Of a stretch of DNA of 64,000 nt, positions 1 through 10,356 are shown in pieces (the first letter of the stretch is position 1; each line of letters starts with the position of its first letter). This DNA comes from Coprinus comatus (taxonomy: Eukaryota; Basidiomycota; Agaricomycetes; Agaricales; Agaricaceae). A model generated the notes under the pieces. It was not told the DNA's origin. It saw nothing but the letters and a program-made list of their open reading frames with translations, and did no database searches. The position numbers and the translations under genes were made by a program. Location of the stretch: positions 124,001 through 188,000 of the forward strand of contig JAWPGT010000002.1 in NCBI GenBank assembly GCA_034638255.1. Direction: 5' to 3'.

Positions 1-2885
1 TTTTTTTGAATTTAATGACAACCAAAGTAAAACAATCAACTCACCAACTTTCGTTTCAGCATCAACCTCCATTTCCTGATTAGCCTTAGCCCTAGCTCTC
101 TCATCATCCTCTTCCTTCCTCAACATTGCAATTTTCCTTCTAGCAATAACCACTCTTCCATTAGCCTTATCCAAAGCTTCCTTCAAAAGATCCCATTCCC
201 AAGCAGTCAATCCCAAAGGATTCTCAACCTCTCTCAACTGTCCAACATTCGAACCATTCAAAAAAGTCCAATTAACCACATCCGTAGGATCCACAATCTG
301 ATATTGCATCAATTTATCAAAAACAATAGCAACCATTTGCCTATTATGTTTCCAAAGTGATGCACAAGCTGTTAATATATCAGATTTAGCTTCTGTATTA
401 CCATGTCCTCCAATACTTGAAACTCCACCACTCGCAAGATTTCGAAGTAATGGTAAGTAACGTTCTATTCCATTTAATAAATGTGAAAATGAACGTGAAC
501 CAATGTTTAAAAGGGATTGAACTGCAATTGAACGTAATGTTGTTTCTAGGTTTTCGGAATGAGTGGTTGATGGTGATGATTCGAGTTGGTTTCGAAGTGT
601 ATCTAGTTGTGCGATTACATCTTCAGCTGTTGCTCTTCCTCTGAATAAATTGAGTATTGATTGAGCTGCTTCATGATGCATATGTGCTATAAATTAAAAG
701 TATGGTTGAGGTGTTTAACGTTGTATTTTTTTTGAAGAGTAAAAAAAAAAGGGATAACCTTACCGGGATCTTCGTATTCAAAGTCTGGTAAAGGTGCTTG
801 TTCAGCAATAACGAATGCATCAGGTTCTTGCATTTGAGGTGGTAATGACTTCCAAATACGATCATGATAAGCAAGTCGAATCTCGAATTCAACAGCTCTT
901 CTCATGAATGCACGTTTAGGATGTTGGGAAGTCAACGCCAAATCTGGTACCCTAAAAAAAACAATAACAGGAAAACGGTCAATTAAGAACACTAGATCCA
1001 TACAATTAACAAACTTACCATTCTTTCCATACCCATTGGAAGTTAAAGTTACTCATATGAACAGCAAACCATTCCGCAAACCTTCTAGCAACTTCTACAT
1101 CCAAGGAATCCGAAAGTGCACCATAAAGCTTTCGAATCGATTTTCCTACTGCAGGACCAACCGTCGAAGGTGAAATCTTGCATAATTCCGTGATAAGAGC
1201 AATGTAATAAATAGACTTGTGAGAAGCTTCCGGTAGAACGAAGTAAGCTCCAAGTATAGTCTATACATGTGTTGGAAATGATAAATGAGTTTCAATTGAG
1301 CATAAGAGAATGAAAGTTGAAACTTACCTCGAGAACTGTGCTATCCAATTGCCAATCCTTTCCTGGTCTAGGTTCGTATTCGACTGTAGAGCCTGGTTTA
1401 GGTTTGAAGGTACCCGCTAGATTCCATTTAGGATATTCTAATAATAGTCTTGCGCATTCTTTACGATTGATCTCGAAAATGTCAATGGTATCAATCAAGG
1501 TGCTGCGAATAATGTAACCGGCGGGAGTGTTTGGGTCTGGAGTAACCTAAAGCGAAATGTGTAAGTTCCTTGATACTTGTAAAATATATGTATGACATGT
1601 CTTACATCGGGAGTGAAGATGCGGAAGTAATACTCGGGCCACTCTTCTTTTTTGATTTGGGCTTCACCTCCCGTTTCGGAAGGAATGCCTTCAACTTCAA
1701 TAATTTCAGGGGGCACCAATACGGATGGAAGGTCGTACTTTGGAATGTCAATGTCTGCATTATCAGTATCCAGGTATGGTCTTGGGAAACAATCTGCTGT
1801 CCCTGCAAAGTTGTCTTCGTTGAGGGTATTTAGCGCACTCAGTAGACTATCCAGAATCTGGGATAAAAGTTAATTCAGTGGTTGGTGTCATAATGACTTC
1901 GACTTGCCTCATGCGCAGCGTCTGATACGAATACATCATTCGAGACCTTGGTATTGAGTGCTACGAGCCACTTTGAGTTTACAGTGGAGTCGCTGTATGT
2001 TTGGATAGCATTTATCATTTCGTTGACGCTGGCGGACGAGTGGTGCTTCAATACAGGGCCTGCCTTTGCGAGAGTCAGATATTTAGGTGGAAATGACATG
2101 AATCAATAGACTTACAATAATCAAACCCTCTCCAGCTGACAAGGCTGCTTTCTTGGCACGGCCATGAGAAACACCAAACTCGTCGAGAACCGCGACGAAA
2201 GATTGTAAAAGTGCGGTCATAGAATCTGGGGAGATTAACCCTGCAACAGTCAAGTGTGCAAAGAATTGTATCTGTAAAGGAATTAGTGTTTGAAATGATA
2301 GTGTGAAGAGGATACTCACACATAGACGCGTCTCTCTCCATGCGACCTTGTCGAGATAGCCTTGGAAACCTTTCCAAAAATCTTCGAGAATAGCACGTCC
2401 GAGTATAGGTTCGCCCGTTTGCTCGGGTTCTGGGTTATTATACAGGGCACGCAGGAGGGCAACATAGTATGGGATTTTGTACGGCTGCTCGGTTACACTA
2501 GTACCACACCCATAAGCTTTCGAAGGAAGTAAAGTGAGAGAAATAGGCACCATATTCTAAATGATTCAGCAATGTCGGGAATGCTGAGAGGCTGGTGTTC
2601 ACGTATTTGTTTTTCTAAGCGGGGCAACTCCTCAATTGCATCCTAGGTAGCTGTGAGTTTCGTAGACATTTGGAGATAGGAGACAGCCATACCACTTCGC
2701 CAAACTTGATCATAACATTTCTCAACCTTTCCTCAGGAGATTCATGAACCTCGCGTCTTCGGTCATCATAGTCGTCTGTTATTATGGACGAGTTTTTAAT
2801 GATACTTGCAGCATTAGGGCTGTTTTTCGTTCTCACCTCTGTAGCGCCTACGGTAGCCACCTCCTCCGCCTTGTCGATAGCTCAT
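1..2885 (-). CDS. CBP80: Nuclear cap-binding protein subunit 1 (CBP80), 3' end cut by the window
   Basis: Large subunit of the nuclear cap-binding complex, which binds m7G-capped RNA together with CBP20 and helps splicing, export and nonsense-mediated decay. The start at 2885 begins MSYRQGGGGGYRRRYR. A short intron removes the stretch after the Arg/Gly tail, and the frame resumes DDYDDRRREVHESPEERL. Later exons carry helical MIF4G-type sequence, for example IPYYVALLRALYNNPE, then WRETRLCVSILFTLSF, then the CBP80 hallmark HPKRAFMRRAVEFEIRLAY. The last visible exon includes LFNIGSRSFSHLLNGIERYL and ends near 46 at a GTGAGT donor, so the C-terminal exons lie outside the window. There are at least ten short introns. 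It is divergent from the gene at 3124. Family identity is inferred from order and spacing of these motifs; individual exon edges are approximate. Confidence 0.85.
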
Positions 2886-3123
2886 TTGGAAATAAACTGA
2901 TTTTTAAAAGGAAATATTCTCGATGACACCAACAACGACCGTCGCAAAGTCAACTTGCGCAAACTCTGCAATGGGACCCTGCAGCACGTGACCCAGCCAG
3001 ATTCAAGGCGCTTTACGGGTAACTCGAGTTGCTGGTTAAAGGCTCCTGGTTTGAATTACCTGGTCAGTTTATTGCGTATTATTGGTGAATATATGCTGAC
3101 AGTGGGCCAGGTATGTGAAACAC
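2886..3123. promoter_or_regulatory. Shared divergent promoter region, CBP80 / mitochondrial repeat protein
   Basis: This 238-bp gap separates two outward-facing start codons (2885 on minus, 3124 on plus), so it must hold both promoters. It contains one palindromic CACGTG (2985-2990), an E-box-type hexamer that recurs upstream of several other genes in this window. I see no convincing TATA element. Confidence 0.4.
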
Positions 3124-5643
3124 ATGCAATGCATCTGGCAAACCTTTGCCAGGAATCGCGGTGGGTTGCGTCGTGTTTTTTCTAGCAATTTCTCCCGCAA
3201 TATCACAACCACCGCTTCTCTGATCTCCACCCCACAACCACCTCTCCCACCCAGTACTTCTCTTCCCCCATCGCGGGCTGCACTGGCTGCTACAAAAGCA
3301 GTCCACATCTCCCTCAAGGCACACGCTCTCGAAGATGCTCTTCTCATCGTCAACTCCATTCACTACTCTTCTATCCCATCTGGCTCTAGGCTGAGCTCCC
3401 CAGTATGGAAGACGGTCGATAACTCTCCCATCCAATTTCCTGCCGGCTCATCCCCTCGTCTCCCGGCACACGCTCTCTTGCATGGTCTCATCCGGTTAGG
3501 CATGTTTCAGCAAGCTTCTTCATTGGCCACTAAAGTCATGAACTCTGGTATACCCGTTCGTGGAAAAACTCTCCAGTCCATCGTCAATAATCTAGCTTTG
3601 ACTTCTGAAAATGCTGCCACTCAAGCTAGCGATGCGCGTCTTAAGCATCACATGCATTCAATACTATACTCCCCAAAGGTTCTCAACATCAATCCCTCTT
3701 TTGTCGCTGATGCCAATACCGCATTCGCCTTGAAACTTGTCGATGAGGCCAAAAAGAGTCGCAGTCATAGAACAGGCGCAATGTTCAACACCTTAATTAC
3801 GCTTTGTCTTATCAACGGTGAAATTATCCTTGCTTCGCTTCTATTTGGGCTTCTTGCCAAGGATTGGGAGAATAGGTCACAGGTCTTGACCAGGATGTCA
3901 GCATCCTTGGAGGACGAATCACAATCCTGGGCGGAGAAGACAGAACAAGGTCGTGAAGCATATCGCATCCACCTCTTGACAAATACTTTGCGTCCCGACC
4001 CTGGTATGCTCAAGGCCATTTTGAAACCCATCGGCGAGACCCTGGAAAACGCGTCGCGCAGAGATCTTCAATCTCCAGAATATCAAACTACGGTTCAAGC
4101 ACTTGCTAATCTGGCTTCCATACTGGACAACCGACAAATCCCGTTCCCGCAGTTAAGCTTGCTCATTCGTACTATGAGTCGTTATCCTGCGGTGGATAAC
4201 AGGGTATGGGTTCCCGACGGGGATGGCCACAAACGTGTTCGAGCATACAATTACTTTCACGATATTCTCGGGAAACTCGTTGGTTCGTTGCCTACAACGG
4301 CGCCTATCACGCAGAGCACTGGTCTTCGGACTTGTTATCCTCCCGTCCACATCCGCTACCACATTCCTGATCCAGTGCACAACATGCAACCACCTTTAGA
4401 ACGCGCGTCTTACAATACCTTGTTACACTACACTCTTCGCCATCGTTTATCTCCCATAATGGCGTCTCAGGTATATGACCATATGACGACGATACGGGAG
4501 CCTCCATTGATTGCAGGACATGACACTACTAGTATTTTGTTGCGTTCGGCCAGCCTGTTACGTCGAGCAGATGTTACTGACAGACTTCTGGACAATTTCC
4601 AAAAAGAACTACCTGCTGGTTGGATTCCAAATAAAACCTTGAAGGCAAAATCATCGAAATACCCTCGTTACCTCAAAGATATTCAGAATACTGCTTACCC
4701 TCATGTTCCTTCCGTACCTCTCAAGACGATTTTCGAAGACTCACATATTCTCTCGGCATACTTTTCTCTACTTATCGCAACTGGACATCCTGATACCGTC
4801 GTCAAGATTGCGCATCGATTCTTCCCTATGTTGACTCTTCCTCTGAAGGGACCGGTGACACCTGTCCATGAAGCACTTTGGAAAGAATCTATTACGCGCG
4901 CGACAATTCTAGGACCACACATTTTGGGAGTCATTCTTGCCGCTTTCAACAAACATGGGTTTACAAAAAAAGCAGATGTTATGTTCAGACTTGTTAGATC
5001 TGCAGAACGTGAAAGTAGGACTCTTGAACTTGAGGAACAAATTAGACCTTGGCAAATCTCGACGGTTATTTATACGACAATGCTGCAAATCTATAAAACC
5101 GAATTTGAAAGGTTTAGAAGAAAAACTCGTGGTATGAGGACTGTAAGATATATGGTGTTTAAAGCTGGGAAGCTTTATCATTCTTGGAAATATCGTACGG
5201 ATGGGACTTCGAAAAGGAGGAAACCGGATGCAAGGTTTTATAATGCTTTGATGGAAGTTATGGTTGAAATTTTACCGGTTGGTACTAGGAAAAAGACCGT
5301 GAAGGAAGCCAAGGATCAATTGCAATTCATTCAACAACGTTATGCAGTAACTGGTTATGTTGACGATCGGGCTCCTTGGAGACCTTTGTTGGAGGAAATT
5401 TTCAATGATATGGAGGAGAATGGGTATCCTGTTCCTGTTGGTTTCAAACATTTGTTCGTTGGGAAACGTGGCGACTTTGATGGTGATTCAGTTGTATTAC
5501 CAGAGTTGGATCGTCGACCATTTGCTTTCAAAAAATCTCCAAGATATGGTGGTGCTTATACATTACCTTTTTATCGGACAAGGGGTATTCCTTCACGATG
5601 TACTAGACTTAGAAAGAGGGTTTCGAAACCACGGAAGAGTTGA
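3124..5643 (+). CDS. Mitochondrial-targeted PPR-like helical-repeat protein
   Basis: A single open exon of 839 codons, unusual here because nearly all neighbours have many introns. The first in-frame ATG is at 3124 (MQCIWQTFARNRGGLRRVF). The N-terminus is rich in Arg, Ser and Thr with almost no acidic residues over the first 40 residues, as in a mitochondrial presequence. The rest is alpha-helical with paired-helix patterns such as ILGVILAAFNKHGFTKKADV and STVIYTTMLQIY, which look like degenerate pentatricopeptide repeats. Fungal proteins of this build usually act in mitochondrial RNA maturation or translation, but I cannot name the target. The C-terminus is strongly basic (RLRKRVSKPRKS). It converges with the gene at 5702, with only 58 bp between stop codons. 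Alternative: a non-PPR mitochondrial helical protein. Confidence 0.6.
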   Translation: MQCIWQTFARNRGGLRRVFSSNFSRNITTTASLISTPQPPLPPSTSLPPSRAALAATKAVHISLKAHALEDALLIVNSIHYSSIPSGSRLSSPVWKTVDNSPIQFPAGSSPRLPAHALLHGLIRLGMFQQASSLATKVMNSGIPVRGKTLQSIVNNLALTSENAATQASDARLKHHMHSILYSPKVLNINPSFVADANTAFALKLVDEAKKSRSHRTGAMFNTLITLCLINGEIILASLLFGLLAKDWENRSQVLTRMSASLEDESQSWAEKTEQGREAYRIHLLTNTLRPDPGMLKAILKPIGETLENASRRDLQSPEYQTTVQALANLASILDNRQIPFPQLSLLIRTMSRYPAVDNRVWVPDGDGHKRVRAYNYFHDILGKLVGSLPTTAPITQSTGLRTCYPPVHIRYHIPDPVHNMQPPLERASYNTLLHYTLRHRLSPIMASQVYDHMTTIREPPLIAGHDTTSILLRSASLLRRADVTDRLLDNFQKELPAGWIPNKTLKAKSSKYPRYLKDIQNTAYPHVPSVPLKTIFEDSHILSAYFSLLIATGHPDTVVKIAHRFFPMLTLPLKGPVTPVHEALWKESITRATILGPHILGVILAAFNKHGFTKKADVMFRLVRSAERESRTLELEEQIRPWQISTVIYTTMLQIYKTEFERFRRKTRGMRTVRYMVFKAGKLYHSWKYRTDGTSKRRKPDARFYNALMEVMVEILPVGTRKKTVKEAKDQLQFIQQRYAVTGYVDDRAPWRPLLEEIFNDMEENGYPVPVGFKHLFVGKRGDFDGDSVVLPELDRRPFAFKKSPRYGGAYTLPFYRTRGIPSRCTRLRKRVSKPRKS

Positions 5644-5701
5644 TAGTTGATAAGAAGTATTATAATCTATGTTCCGAATAAAATAAGGATGTCTTGCGGA
5701 T

Positions 5702-6965
5702 CTATTGTGATGGTTGTTCTCCATAAAGCAAAGCATCTCTCTGCCTTTTCATCTTTACACGTTCTTCTTGTTTCTCCCTCCTAGCCAACCTCTCACGAAC
5801 ATTCTTCGGTAAATCACCCAACCCATCCTTCGCATCTACTGTAGTTACGATTGTCTCCGGCTTGGTCGAGTTCTGCTGAGGAACAGTACTCTGGAAATAA
5901 ATAATTCCATTACCTCTCGACATATCCCTACTTTTCCATTCCTTCGCAACATCAGCAAACCTATCCGAAATCTCATCCAACCTCGTATATCTATCTCTTG
6001 GTGAAGGAGTTATCGTATACTTCTTTGGCATAATAACCAAAGCCACTTTATTCCCTTTTTCCAATTCATCTCTCACCCTAATTAATTTATTTTCGACATC
6101 TGCTTCTGAAGAAAACCAAGACATTTGAATTTCTTTTTGAATGTTATTGGAAGCGTTTGTTTTTGCATTTTCTTGAGCTTTTTTTTGTTTGATGTAGGTT
6201 GCTTTGGAATCGACTATTTTGACTATAGGTCCTACTGTGTTATCGATTAATTCGACATGATATCTTGGTTTTGGTTTTTTAATTTTTTCCTCCTCCTCCT
6301 CCTCCTCCTTGTTCTTCATCATTCTCAGCATCAGGATTGATAGCAGTAGCACTACTCAAAAATGATGAAAAAATAGGTTTGGATTTGGATGGGGTAGTAA
6401 ATGTTGGTATATGATTTGGAGTTTGAGTTTGAAGTTGTTCATTTGCTGTATTCCAATTCATAGTTTCAACTTGTTGTAAAACTTGTTGTAAATCAGTGTA
6501 TGGTGATAAACCACCACGACCACCAATACCACCACCATTACCATTACCATCAGCGTGTATAACGACTTGAACTTTTTTATATGGAATTGCTCGACCACGT
6601 AAACCTATTTCTTTTAGTTTACGTTCACGTTCTTTGCGTTCTTTAGGATTTATTCGTTCAGTTGGTTTTATGGGTTGTGCGTTTTTAACCCATGCTGCTG
6701 AAGTAGTAATAGATTGGTGTAAGTGACGACATTGGAGTTTGTTAGTCGGGTTGAGTTGGGATTGGAATTGGTATTGAGGAGAAGGTAGTTGAGATTTGGA
6801 ATAGGAATGGTTACGTGTTTGGTGGAATAAAGAAGTTGTGGTGGTGGTGTTGGTGGTGGTTATTGTTGATAACGGTCGAACTCCTCCTCCTCCGAGTCCG
6901 GAAAGTGTTGATTTGACAGAAAGTTCAACGGAAGTTACGGAACGGAACGCAGAAAATGTACTCAT
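5702..6965 (-). CDS. Mitochondrial translation initiation factor IF-3-like protein (frame change inside)
   Basis: The start at 6965 gives MSTFSAFRSVTSVELSVKS and a Ser/Thr-rich, non-acidic leader typical of mitochondrial import. A basic segment (KERKERERKLKEIGLRGRAI) precedes the IF-3-like N-terminal part (GLSPYTDLQQVLQQVE). The C-terminal part has the IF-3 pattern KEIQMSWFSSEADVENKL followed by RDELEKGNKVALVIMPKK, which matches the ribosome-binding domain. The product should bind the small mitoribosomal subunit at initiation. The two halves lie in different frames. The first runs into a TAA after a Gly repeat near 6279, and the second is open from about 6352 on. Removing one base from a 6-A run at about 6280-6285 would join them; I found no in-phase GT-AG intron that keeps the linker. 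Otherwise it is about 420 residues. Assignment rests on weak but ordered similarity. Confidence 0.65.
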
Positions 6966-7677
6966 TTCCTTAAAAGTACGACCGCTAAAGACTTTTTTTG
7001 AGTCGAATAAGATAGATAATGTATATAAAATAAATACGTACGGATAGGAGAAAAAATACGGTGTTTGGAACAAGTTATAGGAGAGGTTTTTTGAAACTCT
7101 TTTCTTCAAGCGCGCTTCCCCCTGTGGGACTATTGATTTTGTTATGGTTCAGGCATCTAAGTAAACATTGCCAAGCACGTGCAAGTGTCTAAAAATAGGC
7201 TATTCTTAATCTTAAAACATTGTTGTTAACATGTCCCCATGCGCATAAGCAACTCTTCGCGTCGACATACTGCCATATTCGGACAGGCCGGAAAGCTATA
7301 ATACCTGTGGCAGATAATTGATTAGGACTCCAAATTCCAAACTTGGTATTCATTTCGATGAATACGATTGTCTTTTCAACTCGGCAATATTTCGAACATT
7401 GTCACGGATAATGCGGAACTGTCTTTATATTGTACATTTTGCTCTGTGCGACCTGACGTGTCGGTGAGAACGGAATCCCCATGAAATAGGTTTCGCAGAT
7501 ATTCCACACTCCTACTTTATACTATTATCGCACCCGAGGCAATCATTTTCCGGGCATTACAAGAGCGTATTTGTAGCATACACAACAAAAAATATCATCC
7601 CCAGGATGGTAAGTATACGTTACCAGTACGATACACCTCATTACTCCTATTATTCATTTAAGTGCTTTCCTCATTAG
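6966..7677. other. Intergenic region upstream of the IF-3-like gene
   Basis: About 700 bases without a supportable gene. It holds a CACGTG palindrome at 7176-7181, 211 bp upstream of the IF-3-like start, and otherwise AT-leaning sequence. I see no RNA gene or repeat. Confidence 0.5.
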
Positions 7678-8455
7678 ATATTTCGGACACAGGATTCTTT
7701 CGTACATTGGGGAAATTCTTCAAAAGGCGCGACCCCGCTGTTCGTCCGGAGAAGTGGACCAAGGACCACGGATTTTTCCTTCAGATGGGGGGATACCATC
7801 TTTACAACGACTCGGGAAATTTTGTGACGGTAATACGAAGTATTGATGAGCCGAAATGGTTCTCGTTGAAATTATATAATGAAAGTAAATATCAACACTC
7901 CAATGCCGGCTAAGAGATTGTTACCTTTTTCACCCTAGTCATGAATCTCATACTATCTATTCTGTGGTTCCAAAAACCTGATGACCCGTATCTCATTCGG
8001 TTGCGGCACCTAGGACTCGGAGACAGCAAAGTTAAAGAAAAAGATGCCTGTCAAAGCAAAAGCGGAATGCAAAACCACGGTCCAAGTAACCAACAACATG
8101 CCATCGGAAGGTATAAACATAATATGACAATCTCAAGTTGTAGCTAAGTTCTGGTATGAAATGAATCTGCGACCAATATAGTACCGACGGACTTGGTGAT
8201 TTGCTGTGGACTTATAGCTGGTAGCCTTTTGGTATTCATATTTCATGGCAAATTGTATTGACTATACAATTACCTCAAGAGTCAGGCTAGATCATTTTGG
8301 TTCGACCGAAATAATAACCGGGAGGCTATAAGGGCATTACAAGGCGAAGGCACACACTATCATATCATTTTGACCATGATTTTCATTCAAATTGCTGCAA
8401 ATATCTTCATAATCGCTGTGGCTATCTTCACCCTCCGTGATTTACCTGAAGGGGT
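7678..8455 (+). pseudogene. Decayed fungal multi-pass membrane protein gene
   Basis: The first block (from 7678, after a TTCATTAG acceptor) reads SDTGFFRTLGKFF, then KWTKDHGFFLQMGGYHLY. The HGFFLQMGG pattern is the signature of a large family of fungal membrane proteins of unknown function. A later block near 8190-8250 reads VPTDLVICCGLIAGSLLVF, a membrane helix. The last (8340-8455) has HIILTMIFIQIAANIFIIAV, another helix, followed by TLRDLPEG, which resembles the family's C-terminal LR-x-LP-x-G motif. Between blocks there are stop codons and frame changes that plausible introns do not all remove. The middle helices seen in intact members are missing, and no convincing first exon with an ATG was found; the best candidate is an ATG directly before GTAAGT at about 7606. 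I call it a remnant; a very divergent spliced gene is the alternative. Confidence 0.45.
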
Positions 8456-9044
8456 ATGTTCTGGAGTGGTTTTTTTTCTCTCATCCCACGTCCATCATTT
8501 GAGTAATTTGTTACTTTGTATCGTTTCCGTTTAAGTGGATCTAATTTCTGTGACTGCTCCTCCTATTTCTTTATTTAACAATAACTTTCCCTTTCCTTGT
8601 AGGTAGTTGTGACGATCGAATGACGATGTATTTTTAGTTATTATTGTTTTACGTATTACCAGGGCAATATTCACTCTTACTTAGCTACATCCACATATTC
8701 ACATGTTCTTATACCTACCTGTTGCATTGCGCACAGATTAAGCAGCTTCTCTCGATCATCTTATCCGTATCAGAAAGTCCACGAATGAGGGTTCACAATT
8801 AAGGCAAATCATATTCTACAGCATGAGAAATCTAGTACATGATGTCCAGGCGACATATACTTAGCACTCATGTATATATACTACTGGCTCGGTATGGGTA
8901 GGTAAGGAGACTATTAAGAGGTGTTAGATTGTGTAAAGGTAGGTTGTATGAAGGGAAAGAGGAGGGATTATGTATATATGAACGTTCGGATACCATGTTC
9001 AAAAAAGGTCAAATCTAAATTGCGGGTCTGAAGGGTTGGATTGA
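8456..9044. other. Intergenic region between membrane-protein remnant and FLX1
   Basis: Nearly 600 bases of AT-leaning DNA with no open frame I can support. It should contain the 3' UTR and polyadenylation signals of FLX1 (minus strand) at its right end. Nothing else stands out. Confidence 0.4.
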
Positions 9045-10356
9045 TTAATTCTCCATGTTTTTCATTTCCTTTCTGGCAGCAGTTGTTCGGAGTAGCCATG
9101 CAAGGTTTTCATATACAACGAATGTGATGCAGTTTCCGGGTAGAACGCGAACAAGGCTAGTACCAAGCCCACGATAGAAGCCCTTCAAACCTTCTCTTTT
9201 CCAGGTGCGTCGTATTGTAGTAGGAATGTCGGGGAAAAGTTCCTTCTGAGCATTGTTCTATTAGAGAAAATATTAATTCGTATAAAATACCCAATATTTA
9301 ATAAAGATGTACCTGTATCCGTGAACGAACTACTTGGTAAGGGTAGGTTGCAGCAGAGGCCATAATTTTACTCGTTATCGACATGGTGGAATACGCCAGA
9401 TTGGACTAAATGAAAAATGTGATCAGTAACTCCTATTTGAATACGGTCTAACACAACACGCACTAATTTGTCCAACTCCTGATTATAACTTTTTCCTGCC
9501 CTTTCGGCTTTCTTTCTTCTTTGGTCGAAGCCCCACTTTTTCATCTTCTCATAGGCAACAAACTGTATCGCGCCATTCGAAACACCAAACAATGCAAGTG
9601 TCGTACCTCTAAATAAACCTGGAACTCCTTCAGTCCTCGTAATAGTAGAAAGACCGTCTATGTCGTGCCAATTAGAAATCTCGTTTTATCGGACTCGTAA
9701 CTCAGCCATACCCCATAATCCGCGATAAGCATTCGGTGAATCTTTTGTGGTCGCAAACATTCGAACTCTAACCAGCCAAAAGGGGTTTGTCATTACAGCA
9801 GTCACAGCACCTAAACAATTGTTATAAGTTAACTTTTAGAACACGGTGGAATTATTAATACGAACTTGCTTCCGCCGAACATATCAGATACTGAGCCGCA
9901 GTTAGGGGTTTGTTAGGATCTCCTCCACCAGCTTGTTTCTTCAACATGTTGTAACTGAATGGTGGATTACATCATTTTCCTGCTTCATAGAAAGTCCATA
10001 CGCACAATAGAAAGTAGAGACCCCAGCTAGACGCATTTCCAGCAACATTTGGTGATATTCCTCGGTACAGTCCTGACCATCCGTGCTGTCGTTGTACATC
10101 TCTGAGAGCATCGATGATTTGTCGTCCGATTCCACCAGTTGGAGCGCCTGTGTTGACTTGGAACTTGATTTTGAGTAAATCCAGAGGATTTAGACATAAG
10201 GTTGTAACAACTCCTGCGCCTAGGCCGGCCGCTGCATGATCCTGTTAACCGGAGTCATAATAAGAAGCCAAATAAGTATGACATATAAAAGAATCGGTCA
10301 AAACCAAGACATACGAGTGCAGTTGTCGCGAAAAAGCTTGCAGGCTGCTTTGACAT
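9045..10356 (-). CDS. FLX1: Mitochondrial FAD/folate carrier (SLC25A32/FLX1 type)
   Basis: A mitochondrial carrier family protein of the inner membrane, the type that imports FAD (yeast Flx1) or folate (animal SLC25A32). Exon 1 is tiny: MSKQPASFFATTAL from the ATG at 10356, then a GTATGT...AACAG intron, then DHAAAGLGAGVVTTLCLNPL. The three carrier repeats are visible through their P-x-[D/E]-x-x-[K/R] motifs: PLDLLK in repeat 1, NPFWLVRVRM in repeat 2 and TYPYQVVRSRI in repeat 3. The repeat-2 motif has Trp in place of the acidic residue, as in this subfamily. GLYRG and GFYRGLGTSLVRVLP are the usual matrix-loop blocks. The protein ends RKEMKNMEN at 9045. There are several short introns. A CACGTG lies 138 bp upstream of the start. 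Confidence 0.9.
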
